Assembly: GCA_965249005.1 (NCBI GenBank) | Contig: CBDFLD010000020.1 | Coordinates: forward strand, 310,001-374,000 | DNA from: CBDFLD01 sp965249005 | GTDB taxonomy: Bacteria > Acidobacteriota > UBA6911 | DNA length: 64,000 nucleotides | Direction of reading: 5' to 3' | Shown: piece after piece, positions 51,907 through 60,055 of the stretch | How the letters are laid out: each line of letters starts with the position of its first letter | Numbering within the stretch: the stretch's first letter is position 1 | Position numbers and translations under genes: made by a program | Notes under the pieces: generated by a model | The model's input: the letters and a program-made list of their open reading frames with translations, nothing else | Told to the model about the DNA's origin: nothing | Databases searched by the model: none

Positions 51907-54012
51907 TTAGTTCCCGGGAAGTCCGTGAAACCGAAGTAGTGTGCCTTGTAGATCCCGCGAAGCCTCGGTGACTTGCTGCCTGCTCCCGAGATCCAGCCCT
52001 TCCGTCAACTTCTTGGCCGTACGCGTCAACTCCAGAGCTGCCTTTTGTAGAGCCCCGGCGGCCTCCTTCAAATCCGCGGCGTGTTTCGCAGCGAGCTTGG
52101 CTTCCCGTGCCGCGACTGCCCGCTCCAATGCATGCAGCCGCCCGTCCAGTTGGAAACAGAGGAGATCCGACGGCTTGCTTCCTGACTCCTTGGATCTCCG
52201 AATCGGGTGCAACACTTGGATGATCTGGCGAAGCTCCGCGGCCGACCGATCCACGCGGTCCCAGTCGTTTGTTGCAACCTCAGTTGCAATGGCTTCGATC
52301 TTGGATCGTGCCGTACCCCACGATTTTAGCAGCCGCGGAACGGTCCGGCTCAGGGCGGCGGTGTGGCTGATCATCCCATCGATATCGGCTTCTTCAAACG
52401 CCAGGAAAACGCCATCCCCATGCCGCCGAGCCTGCAAACAAAGCGGCTCGTTTCCGTTGCCCAGGTCCTTGGATTCCTCAGCCACGGGGATGAAGCTCCA
52501 GATCGCCTGTTCCTTCTCGGGTCCAGCCAAACCCACGGCCGTAGCCTTGGCTCGGAGTTCCTGCCCCTTGGGGTTAGCAGATTTGAAGAACAAGGCCTGA
52601 AGCACGTTCTGATATTGCTCCAGACTGGACAACGCCTTCTCCCATTGGGCCGCATGGGTTTCGCGAAAGCCTTCGGCGAGGTCCAGGCAAATGGCAAGGT
52701 AGGCCGCGCGCGCGGTCACGACCTGCTCGTTCCCACCGAGTAGATCGCGCTCGATTTCAGAGCCCAACTCCTGCCGCAGACCGGCGAGCTCTGCGAGCGG
52801 ATCGATCAGCGGTTCGACGTTTGCGGGCTCTTGGCGCCTTATCCGGTAGGTTGTTTCCGATCCATTGGTTGTTTTCTGCCCGCCCTGTTTCACGATGGCG
52901 AGATCGGCGAGTCCGATCAGCCGGTCTCCGAAGCTCGTGATGGTTTCATCGCTGGGGAGGCCGGGCCGAGTCGTATTCTGGTACCGGTCGACGATGTTCC
53001 AGCCCTGCATCTGCATCCAGCGCTCGCCCTGGATCACGCCGATGATGGTTGCGGCGGTCGCGGCGTTGTTGTCCGCATCCCAGCCGAAATTGAAAGAATG
53101 TATCAAGGTCTCGACAAAATCCCCGTTGCCGTACAGGAGGGAAGCAACGGTGGCGGCCGTGTTGAGGTCGTAGCCGTTGCCATCTCGAGCCCCGCCGCCG
53201 TAACGGGTATATTCTTCTTTGATGAGTCTTCGAGTTTCACGCCAGTTCTCGGGATTCTGCCCGTGCCATTGCCGAATGTTCTCGACGATTCCCCGGATCT
53301 CACTCTTTCTGTCCAGGGCATCGAATCCCGCTTTCAAAATGTGATCGAGATCGTCGGTTGTAAAGGCGGTCGCGATCATGGTGTTGAACATCTGGGTCGT
53401 TTGAGCCGGCTCTCCATCGATGCCCACCCGAGTATAGTGCAAACCGATGCGCGCCGCGGTCTGCGGCATGGCCGGAGCAAGAAGCCCGAAAGACTCCGCC
53501 AGAAACTGACCGGAGATGTTGAATTCCGCCCAAGGATTCAGCGCACGATTGCCCGTCATGGGTGGCTCGATGCCGAGGTCCATCAGCTGGCGCACATACT
53601 GATTGGAGCTCCAGATGCGCTGGTTGATATGCGATTTCCAGAGGCTGACGATGCGATCCGGCGGGAGAAATAGCTCTCCGGCCTGCTGCATGGCGGAAAC
53701 GTAAACCCATTCGATATCGGTGTCGTCGTCGGTTCTTGCCCCGGTCGGGAGCGCAGGAACATACCGCTCGACGTTTCCCGGCTCATCGATGTACCGGTGC
53801 TCGTGCTTGAGGCCGTTCAGATTACCCAGCAATTGGGCTAGCAGGCCTCCGCGGATCTTGTCGTGCAGACCCCCCGCCGGAATCTCGAAGAATTCCGGCA
53901 GCCCTTCCGCCGGAATCTCGAAGAATTCCGGTGTAACTTCCGGCTGCCGGACGCAGGAGGAGGACAGCAAGAGCAGGAGTAGCACGGCATTGCGCCGTGC
54001 GCAGCCCGCCAT
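51907..54012 (-). CDS. ADP-ribosylglycohydrolase-family lipoprotein
   Basis: About 701 aa. N-terminal lipoprotein signal (RRNAVLLLLLLSSSC), then the ADP-ribosylglycohydrolase fold: GGLLAQLLGNLNG, ALPTGARTDDDTDIEWVYV (metal-binding DDDTD) and NFGWDADNNAATAATIIGVI (second metal site, WDADNN instead of GxDxDT). A C-terminal third of about 270 aa rich in Ala/Glu/Lys helices is extra. An exported, membrane-anchored member is unusual, so ADP-ribose on proteins may not be the substrate. Start uncertain: ATGs at 54051, 54033 and 54012 are in frame, and the first two fall inside or before a heptamer repeat. Confidence 0.82.
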   Translation of the reverse strand: MAGCARRNAVLLLLLLSSSCVRQPEVTPEFFEIPAEGLPEFFEIPAGGLHDKIRGGLLAQLLGNLNGLKHEHRYIDEPGNVERYVPALPTGARTDDDTDIEWVYVSAMQQAGELFLPPDRIVSLWKSHINQRIWSSNQYVRQLMDLGIEPPMTGNRALNPWAEFNISGQFLAESFGLLAPAMPQTAARIGLHYTRVGIDGEPAQTTQMFNTMIATAFTTDDLDHILKAGFDALDRKSEIRGIVENIRQWHGQNPENWRETRRLIKEEYTRYGGGARDGNGYDLNTAATVASLLYGNGDFVETLIHSFNFGWDADNNAATAATIIGVIQGERWMQMQGWNIVDRYQNTTRPGLPSDETITSFGDRLIGLADLAIVKQGGQKTTNGSETTYRIRRQEPANVEPLIDPLAELAGLRQELGSEIERDLLGGNEQVVTARAAYLAICLDLAEGFRETHAAQWEKALSSLEQYQNVLQALFFKSANPKGQELRAKATAVGLAGPEKEQAIWSFIPVAEESKDLGNGNEPLCLQARRHGDGVFLAFEEADIDGMISHTAALSRTVPRLLKSWGTARSKIEAIATEVATNDWDRVDRSAAELRQIIQVLHPIRRSKESGSKPSDLLCFQLDGRLHALERAVAAREAKLAAKHAADLKEAAGALQKAALELTRTAKKLTEGLDLGSRQQVTEASRDLQGTLLRFHGLPGN
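53876..53931. repeat. 33-bp tandem duplication in the mature N-terminus
   Basis: Two direct copies with 33-nt period (53876-53908 and 53909-53931, the second matching over 23 nt) give the peptide PEFFEIPAEGL-PEFFEIPAGGL right behind the lipoprotein cysteine region. Being a multiple of three, it only lengthens the linker. Confidence 0.85.
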
Positions 54013-54038
54013 CCGTCTTCCGCTTTCCGCCATCCGCC
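54008..54038. repeat. Heptanucleotide repeat block
   Basis: Minus strand reads GCGGATG-GCGGAAA-GCGGAAG-ACGGATG-GCG. It overlaps the candidate start codons of the ADP-ribosylglycohydrolase gene; two of its units supply in-frame ATGs. Confidence 0.6.
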
Positions 54039-54142
54039 CTTGGTCATTCATCTGTTTCTACCAAATCAAGAGCGGTCCCAACGGCTCCCTGACTGGAGGT
54101 CCGCTCCACCGTGCGATCGCCACGCCACGCCACGGTGTTCGA

Positions 54143-55468
54143 CTACGATCCCGGTAACGCCGGGTGGGTTGTTGCGTTTTCCCAGTCCGTGTGGAGGCGG
54201 TTGATCCACTCGAAGGCTTCGGCCACGTAATCGGGGTTCCGGTCCCCTGCCTCTTCGTCGCGCGCGTCCAGCCCGATCAAACCGTGGCTGTTGCACGGGA
54301 TCTCGGAACCGGGAGTCGTCACGCAAACACGACGCAGCATGGACCTCCCCCCCGGGTTCTTCTCAACGATGGCGCGCGCAATGGCACCATTGAGGAATTC
54401 GTCACTGTATTGCTCGTCAGAGCAAATGATGGTGGCGTCCCGGCGGTTCCACAGATGAAAGATCGGACCTTCGACTTCCCCGTTCAAAATGCTGGAGCTG
54501 GTGGAGTCCTGGATCACGCCGGCATAGGTGAGACCGACAGTCACGGGTTCCACTTCCGATTCGCACGGAGCTTCCACGGTTCGCCCATCCGGAAGAGTGA
54601 TCTTTCGGGTCCTCGAACTGTCGTACAGCCATCCGTAGGCCTCCGGCTCGTATGCCTGGGAAGCGACGACCACACCTCGGACCTTCACTCCCGGAACGGA
54701 GTCTTCCAGATCGCGCGCCACATAAACGGACCCGCTTCCTCCAGCCGAGCTTCCTTCGGCAAAAACGTGGCGGATGCCACGGGTTTCCTTCAAGTAGCGT
54801 ACGGCTGAGGCGACCGCGATCCAACCGTAGCGGGGGAAGTCCTCCCCGGTCCCGCGGCCGCCATAAAGATCGTGAGAGCAGTAGCTCGGGATCAAGATGG
54901 TCCAGTCCGGGTGCTCGGCTCGAATTCGAAGGGCCAGCCGGTGCCGGGCACCAACCTCCCAGGACGCTGGTGGTCCAATCGCCGCCAGCGTACGCATGCG
55001 CCTTCGGTTGAACGCCACCGTGCCGAAGAACTGCATACCCATGTAGGTTCCAGGAGCGTCGCTGTGGCCACCGTCCTTGTCGATCCAGCCGAATCCGCCC
55101 CCGGTGAAGACGATATGAACCACGCTAGGCTTGGGATTGTCCTGGTCGTAATCGACCGGGTTGAGGACCATGAATTCGTGAAAGCCGCGGGAATCGGGAT
55201 CCTTGGGATCTTCCGTGTTCAGGCACTGGCAGTTAGGATTCTGAAAGATCTCGCCAACGCGGCCGTCGGGGTATGTGGCTTTCGAGCCCGGCAAGGGGCG
55301 AATCTTCGAGATATCGTAATCCAGGGATCGAACGGAGGCACTCCGTGCGGTCGCATGTTCGGCGGGATCTATGGTCACGTGTATAGAATCGTTGGATGAT
55401 TCTTGACTGGCGCAGGCCGAGCTCAAAACAACTCCCAGTGTTATCAGATAGAACACCCATCTTGTCAT
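54143..55468 (-). CDS. Pectinacetylesterase-like alpha/beta hydrolase, lipoprotein
   Basis: A 441-aa exported hydrolase with lipobox LSSACAS. The nucleophile elbow is FAEGSSAGGSGSVYVARDLE, as in pectin acetylesterase-like serine esterases, preceded by the oxyanion region HIVFTGGGFGWIDKDGG. TIICSDEQYSDEFLNGAI and the C-terminal NSHGLIGLDA supply candidate Asp and His. Probably a secreted esterase acting on acetylated or acylated polymers. ATG at 55468 has GAGGAG 9 nt upstream, which is better than the ATG 15 nt earlier. Same strand as the ADP-ribosylglycohydrolase-family gene. Confidence 0.75.
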   Translation of the reverse strand: MTRWVFYLITLGVVLSSACASQESSNDSIHVTIDPAEHATARSASVRSLDYDISKIRPLPGSKATYPDGRVGEIFQNPNCQCLNTEDPKDPDSRGFHEFMVLNPVDYDQDNPKPSVVHIVFTGGGFGWIDKDGGHSDAPGTYMGMQFFGTVAFNRRRMRTLAAIGPPASWEVGARHRLALRIRAEHPDWTILIPSYCSHDLYGGRGTGEDFPRYGWIAVASAVRYLKETRGIRHVFAEGSSAGGSGSVYVARDLEDSVPGVKVRGVVVASQAYEPEAYGWLYDSSRTRKITLPDGRTVEAPCESEVEPVTVGLTYAGVIQDSTSSSILNGEVEGPIFHLWNRRDATIICSDEQYSDEFLNGAIARAIVEKNPGGRSMLRRVCVTTPGSEIPCNSHGLIGLDARDEEAGDRNPDYVAEAFEWINRLHTDWENATTHPALPGS

Positions 55469-55575
55469 CGATAAGCTCCTCAACTCAGCGGTGTTTATAC
55501 AGGGATCGTTTCGCCAGTCTATACCGTCGAAGAAACAAACACGACAGATTTTCGAAAGCCTTGCGGAGGTGAAGT

Positions 55576-56202
55576 CTATGGCGAGAAGACGATGCCTGCG
55601 ACCCGCGCCGGGGAGTTTTTATTGAGCAGCACGCGTAGCGTTTCTTCCTTACCTTCGATCGTGGCCTTCCCCCAGAGCGAAACACAGGGACAGAGATCCC
55701 GGCCGAAGACGTACTTGGCGTCGCTCAGAAACTCCGGCGCCGGCTTGATGCTGGGGACTGCGATCGTCTCCCCGTCAATCATTTTGATGACCACCTTTTT
55801 TACCAGCCGGCGCTTCTCATCGGTGATGAACTGGATAGAGTGGATCTTCCGGGCCGGGAGGTGCCGGCGGCTGGTCTCGTCTCGCTTGCCTTCTCCGTCT
55901 CCCTCGTCTTCAGGGCTCTCGATCTCGATGAACAGGTCTTTGCTCTTTTTCGTCCGATAGAGGCCGACCGGCCCGGGGGACTCGTTCGACTCCATGAATC
56001 GGTACTGGAAAACCCAATCCTTTAGCGGCACCCCTACGTTCCCGGGAAGCACAAGAACGATCTGCTCAGGGGCCTGGGGTTCACCGTAGTACTGTAGGGG
56101 AGCCTCTGGAGCAGGCTCGGGCAAGGAAGAAAGACCCGTGCTGCAGCCAAGCACAATGGCGAGAGACAGCGATACGTGTAGCATCTGGACTCTTGTCGGC
56201 AT
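55576..56202 (-). CDS. Lipoprotein of unknown function
   Basis: A 208-aa protein with a clear lipoprotein signal (MLHVSLSLAIVLGCS). The mature part is beta-rich, with GNVGVPLKDWVFQYRFMESN, charged SPEDEGDGEGKRDETSRRH, then RKIHSIQFITDEKRRLVKK and CPCVSLWGKATIEGKEETLR. I do not recognise a family. The frame extends 53 codons upstream of 56202, but that part shows no protein-like character; ATG 56184 is also possible. Confidence 0.65.
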   Translation of the reverse strand: MPTRVQMLHVSLSLAIVLGCSTGLSSLPEPAPEAPLQYYGEPQAPEQIVLVLPGNVGVPLKDWVFQYRFMESNESPGPVGLYRTKKSKDLFIEIESPEDEGDGEGKRDETSRRHLPARKIHSIQFITDEKRRLVKKVVIKMIDGETIAVPSIKPAPEFLSDAKYVFGRDLCPCVSLWGKATIEGKEETLRVLLNKNSPARVAGIVFSP

Positions 56203-56309
56203 CTCGGTAAGTTTACCGCAGGCGGGTCTCGTCTGGAGATTATTCCCGTTGAACGAGCCAATGTCGGAGGGGGGATGAGACCCCATCACCAAGAGTAGAT
56301 CGATACAAA

Positions 56310-56330
56310 GGAACGGGACGTCCCTGATTA
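56310..56330. repeat. GGGACRTCCC repeat copy
   Basis: GAACGGGACGTCCCTGATTA, core GGGACGTCCC at 56314-56323, in the gap between the lipoprotein gene and the toxin-antitoxin module. Confidence 0.55.
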
Positions 56331-56450
56331 ACGAGTTCCATGACGTATTTTGTTCGACCAACCAGATTGGGACGAGTTGGTTAGTATTGGATCTACAGGT
56401 GTCGCTTTACTCGCTGGGGCTTTGTGTGCTCTTACCTGGACACCACTCAA

Positions 56451-56471
56451 GGTATGATAAACTATCATACC
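56451..56471 (+). promoter_or_regulatory. Perfect inverted repeat, probable TA operator
   Basis: GGTATGATA (56451-56459), AAC, TATCATACC (56463-56471): perfect 9-bp arms with a 3-nt spacer, just before the ribosome site GGAGGT (56475-56480) of the antitoxin. Layout matches the operator at 1589-1619. Confidence 0.7.
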
Positions 56472-56485
56472 ATTGGAGGTGTTCT

Positions 56486-56728
56486 GTGAGCAGCAGCAAG
56501 ATCGCGATCACCCTGGACTCTGGCATTCTGGATGAGGTGGATGCGCTGGTAAAGAAACGCGTGTTTCCGAATCGAAGCCGTGCAATTCAGGTGGCGGTGA
56601 AGGAGAAGCTGGACCGGTTGAACCATGACCGCCTTGCGCGAGAGTGCGCTATGTTGGACCCCGAGTCCGAGAAGGGGCTAGCGGAAGAAGGTTTACAACA
56701 GGATATTTCAGAATGGCCCGAATACTGA
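56486..56728 (+). CDS. Ribbon-helix-helix antitoxin (MazF partner)
   Basis: An 80-aa antitoxin: strand KIAITLDSGILDEVDALVKK, helix RVFPNRSRAIQVAVKEKLDR, then an acidic C-terminal tail (EECLQ-like LAEEGLQQDISEWPEY) that should block the toxin. It is CopG/ribbon-helix-helix rather than AbrB-type MazE. GTG start at 56486 is set by GGAGGT 5 nt upstream. It overlaps the toxin gene by 16 nt. Confidence 0.85.
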   Translation: MSSSKIAITLDSGILDEVDALVKKRVFPNRSRAIQVAVKEKLDRLNHDRLARECAMLDPESEKGLAEEGLQQDISEWPEY

Positions 56729-57051
56729 GAGGAGAAGTGCGCTGGGCGAGTCTCAGCCCTGTGCGTGGTAGTGAACAGGCTGGTCGCCGGCCCGTCCTGA
56801 TTTTGAGTCACGATATCTTCAATATACGCTCTGGTACCGTGATCGCGATGGCGATCACGAGTCGACCACAAAAAGCAGGATTTCCGCTTACCTACCCATT
56901 GGAATCCAGACAACTACCTAGACCCTCCTGGGTAAAGATCAGTCAAATACGTACGTTGTCTGTAGAGAGAATCGGAAGGAAACTAGGAACCCTCGAGCCG
57001 GAGCAGTTGGCGAAAATCATCAATGGGTTCAACGAGATAATCGGAACGTAG
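56713..57051 (+). CDS. mazF: MazF/PemK-type endoribonuclease toxin
   Basis: A 112-aa toxin of the MazF/PemK family, full length. RGEVRWASLSPVRGSEQAGR and RPVLILS form the conserved first strands with the catalytic Arg loop, AITSRPQKAGFP carries the conserved Thr-Ser region, and WVKISQIRTLSVERIG closes the fold. MazF proteins cut mRNA at short sequence motifs. The catalytic segments are intact, so this pair may be active. Starts inside the antitoxin gene (16-nt overlap). Confidence 0.9.
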   Translation: MARILRGEVRWASLSPVRGSEQAGRRPVLILSHDIFNIRSGTVIAMAITSRPQKAGFPLTYPLESRQLPRPSWVKISQIRTLSVERIGRKLGTLEPEQLAKIINGFNEIIGT

Positions 57052-57070
57052 GACCTCGAGATTCCTTGCC

Positions 57071-57294
57071 ATGATACTGGTCTTCGCACTGTCGTTGCGC
57101 CTGCGTCAGCGAGAGATCGAGACCATTTTCAAGCTGGGATTCTCAAGCTGGGATGTCGAAAACGGACGATTGCCCGGTTGTTGAGCGCGGCGGTTGAAAT
57201 CATTCTGATTTCCAGTGCTGTGTTGACCGGGTTACTGGTGGTCATCCTGACCGGAGTGAATCGGGAGCTGGTTCGAGCTCTGTTTATTCAGTAG
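57071..57294 (+). pseudogene. FtsX-type permease C-terminus, frameshifted
   Basis: Reads ILVFALSLRLRQREIETIFK, then after a frame change CRKRTIARLLSAAVEIILIS and AVLTGLLVVILTGVNRELVR, the final membrane segments of an FtsX-domain ABC permease. The shift is caused by a 14-bp tandem duplication: TCAAGCTGGGAT occurs at 57129-57140 and again at 57143-57154. The N-terminal part of the permease is absent; the MazF module lies directly upstream. Confidence 0.65.
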
Positions 57295-57432
57295 GTCGAC
57301 CTTGTCTGTCCCAAACCGATGGAACATAATGTTGGGTCCCGGCCACCACAAACTTCGATTCGAGATCCTGGAGTCCTCGTTTTGAAAAAGCTTGGACGCA
57401 ATTCGGAGCTCGACAAGCAGCGAGGATTGACC

Positions 57433-58038
57433 ATGAAACAGGCTGGAACGCTTCTATCTGCCGTTCTGCTGGTCTGTGCGGTAGCCGCAACCGCCTCCCC
57501 CCAGTCGGACGAGAGCATCATGAGGATGGCCGAAAAGATCCGCAAGGAAATCGTCAGGCTGCCCAACTACGGAGTCTTCGATCATCTCAGCTTTGGCATA
57601 CGAGGGTCGACGATATATCTGCGCGGTTTCGCCTCGCGACCCACGCTCAAGAGCTCGGCCGAGCGTGTGGCAAGGAACGTGGAAGGTGTTGAAGAGGTGA
57701 AGAACGAGATCGAAGTGCTCTCGCTCTCGGGTGTGGACGACGACGTTCGGGCGGGGGTTTACGTGGCCATTTACGGTCATCCCTCCTTGAGACGGTACGA
57801 TCCAAGCCGCGGATCACCCATCTTCATGTCGAGAGCTCGGGCGGCGGCGGGGATTACGAATGATCCACCGATCGGCTTTCATCCGATTCACATCATCGTG
57901 CACAAGGGCCATGTCACCCTGGAAGGGGCGGTCGGCACGGCGGGGGACAAGGCCATTGCCGGGATCCAGGCCAACGGGGTTTTCGGAGTCTTCGGCGTCA
58001 CCAACGACCTCGTGGTAACTTCCAAAGAGAACGACTAA
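57433..58038 (+). CDS. BON-domain protein, exported
   Basis: A 201-aa periplasmic protein with a signal peptide (LLSAVLLVCAVAATAS) and two BON domains: IRKEIVRLPNYGVFDHLSFG with STIYLRGFASRP and NVEGVEEVKNEIEVL, then HPIHIIVHKGHVTLEGAVGT with VFGVTNDLVV. BON domains bind phospholipid membranes or other hydrophobic partners, and are found in osmotic-stress and secretin-linked proteins. GAGGATTGACC precedes the ATG at 57433. Confidence 0.88.
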   Translation: MKQAGTLLSAVLLVCAVAATASPQSDESIMRMAEKIRKEIVRLPNYGVFDHLSFGIRGSTIYLRGFASRPTLKSSAERVARNVEGVEEVKNEIEVLSLSGVDDDVRAGVYVAIYGHPSLRRYDPSRGSPIFMSRARAAAGITNDPPIGFHPIHIIVHKGHVTLEGAVGTAGDKAIAGIQANGVFGVFGVTNDLVVTSKEND

Positions 58039-58106
58039 CGACCCACTAGAACCGAATCCAGGCTTGCGCTTCAACTTTGCGGTCCGAATACGAATCGTCA
58101 TTCCAA

Positions 58107-59954
58107 ATGTCCGTGATCACGACCGGAAACCCGAATCGAGATAGATTGGCAGCGGTCCTCCGGCGGTACTGGGGATTTGATAGTTTCTTGGCGCTTCAGG
58201 AAGAAGCCATGGGTTGCGCGCTCGAAGGGCGCGATTCAGTGGTCGTCCTGCCGACCGGCGGTGGAAAGTCGCTCTGTTTCCAAGCGCCGGCAATGTGTCA
58301 GGAAGGGCTCGCAATTGTCGTCTCCCCTCTTATATCGCTGATGAAGGATCAGGTGGACGCCCTGCGGAATTGTGGGGTACCGGCTGGTTTCATCAATAGC
58401 ACGCTGTCAGCGCAAGAGCGTAGAGAAGTCCTGAAAGCGGCTCGAGCCGGCCACTTGAAACTCCTGTACGCTGCTCCCGAGAGACTCCTCGGAGAAACAA
58501 CCCTGGAGTTTCTGCGTGGCGTCGATGTGTCGCTGATCGCGATCGACGAAGCGCACTGCATCAGTTCCTGGGGGCACGACTTCCGCCCGGAATACCGTCA
58601 GCTCCGAACCCTGCGGCAGATGTTTCCGAACGTCGGCGTGCACGCGTACACCGCGACCGCGTCGGAGAGGGTTCGTCACGACATCGCCGGTCAGCTCGGA
58701 TTGCACGATCCGGGTTTTCTGGTCGGCTCGTTCGACCGTCCGAACCTTGTTTACAAGCTCCAGCGCCGGGCCAGCCTGGTACATCAGATCCAGGGCGTTC
58801 TGAGCCGGCACTCGGGTGAGTCCGGGATTATCTACTGCATCACTCGGCGGGAAGTGGACGTCCTCAGCCACAAACTGACCGACCTGGGGCATCGCGCTTT
58901 ACCGTATCATGCGGGTATGGTGGCTGAGGAGCGTCGTCGAAACCAGGACGAATTCATCCAGGACAGGGTCGAAACGATAGTGGCCACGATCGCATTCGGA
59001 ATGGGCATCGACAAGCCGGACGTGCGGTATGTCATCCACGCGGGAATGCCCAAGTCAGTGGAAAACTATCAACAAGAGAGTGGACGTGCTGGCCGAGACG
59101 GCCTGGAGGCCGAATGCTGCCTCTTTTTTTCCGGTTCCGACTACATGACCTGGAAACGGATCATCGCAGGTTCGGAAGTGGAGGCCGGGGAAGGAGCCCT
59201 GGCGTCGCTTGCCGCCATGAGCGAGTTCTGCAACGGCGTCACCTGCCGGCATCGAGCGTTGGTCCAGTACTTCGGGCAGCAGATCGATGCCGAATCGTGC
59301 GGGGCTTGCGACGTCTGCCTCGGTGATCTCGACCTGGTAGATAATCCGTTGGTCATAGGCCAAAAAATCCTGTCGTGCGTCATGCGGCTGAAACAAAGGT
59401 TCGGCGGCGACTTCACGTCCATGGTACTGGCAGGTTCCGAAGATCAGAGAATCGTCCAGCACCGATACAATGAGTTGAGCACCTGGGGGATTCTCAAAGA
59501 CGAAGGCCGGCGCACGGTCCGTGAGTGGATCGAGCAATTGGCAGGCCAGGGATTTCTGGAGAAGACCGGTGACTACAATGTGTTGGAAGTAACCGGCAAG
59601 GGCCGGCGTTTGTTGAAGGGTGAGCTGACACCGCATCTTTTGAAGCCAGCCAAACGTATTGCGAAGACAACTCCGGCAAAAGCGGAGATCGACTCCTGGG
59701 CGAATGTAGACCGCGATTTGTTCGACCTGCTTCGCGAGTTGCGAACCGAGAAGGCGCGTTCCAAAGGCCTGCCCCCGTACCTCATCTTCGGTGATGCGGC
59801 ACTGCGCGACATGGCTCGTCGCAGACCATCGACACTCGAGGGTTTTCTGGCGGTCAAGGGCGTCGGCGATCAGAAACTCCGTGAATACGGCGACGAGTTC
59901 GTGGGTCGCATTACCACCTACTGCCGCGAGAACGAATTGGCCATGGACCGGTGA
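58107..59954 (+). CDS. recQ: ATP-dependent DNA helicase RecQ
   Basis: A 615-aa RecQ-family 3'-5' DNA helicase involved in recombination repair. GYWGF-type start RYWGFDSFLALQEEAM, Walker A LPTGGGKSLCFQ, DEAH box IAIDEAHCISSWGHDFRPEY, TATASERVRHDI, QESGRAGRDG, zinc-binding Cys in CRHRALVQYFG ... CGACDVCLGD, winged-helix RQC region and a C-terminal HRDC domain (STLEGFLAVKGVGDQKLREY). Length and domain order are those of bacterial RecQ. Start taken at MSVITTGNPN (58107), 30 nt inside the longest frame. Confidence 0.95.
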   Translation: MSVITTGNPNRDRLAAVLRRYWGFDSFLALQEEAMGCALEGRDSVVVLPTGGGKSLCFQAPAMCQEGLAIVVSPLISLMKDQVDALRNCGVPAGFINSTLSAQERREVLKAARAGHLKLLYAAPERLLGETTLEFLRGVDVSLIAIDEAHCISSWGHDFRPEYRQLRTLRQMFPNVGVHAYTATASERVRHDIAGQLGLHDPGFLVGSFDRPNLVYKLQRRASLVHQIQGVLSRHSGESGIIYCITRREVDVLSHKLTDLGHRALPYHAGMVAEERRRNQDEFIQDRVETIVATIAFGMGIDKPDVRYVIHAGMPKSVENYQQESGRAGRDGLEAECCLFFSGSDYMTWKRIIAGSEVEAGEGALASLAAMSEFCNGVTCRHRALVQYFGQQIDAESCGACDVCLGDLDLVDNPLVIGQKILSCVMRLKQRFGGDFTSMVLAGSEDQRIVQHRYNELSTWGILKDEGRRTVREWIEQLAGQGFLEKTGDYNVLEVTGKGRRLLKGELTPHLLKPAKRIAKTTPAKAEIDSWANVDRDLFDLLRELRTEKARSKGLPPYLIFGDAALRDMARRRPSTLEGFLAVKGVGDQKLREYGDEFVGRITTYCRENELAMDR

Positions 59955-60055
59955 TGGGGGAGTCGTAGCCGAAGCCGGAAAATGCAAGCCCCATTACACA
60001 ATCGAGAATTCAGAATGTATAATCTCTAATCCACAAGCCATCGGAATCACGGATC

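Noticed and set aside
56339..56456. A hydrophobic reading (SIGSTGVALLAGALCALTW) before the MazF module, possibly the missing part of the permease
   Set aside because: It does not resemble the expected N-terminal neighbour of the FtsX C-terminus and is too short to assign.
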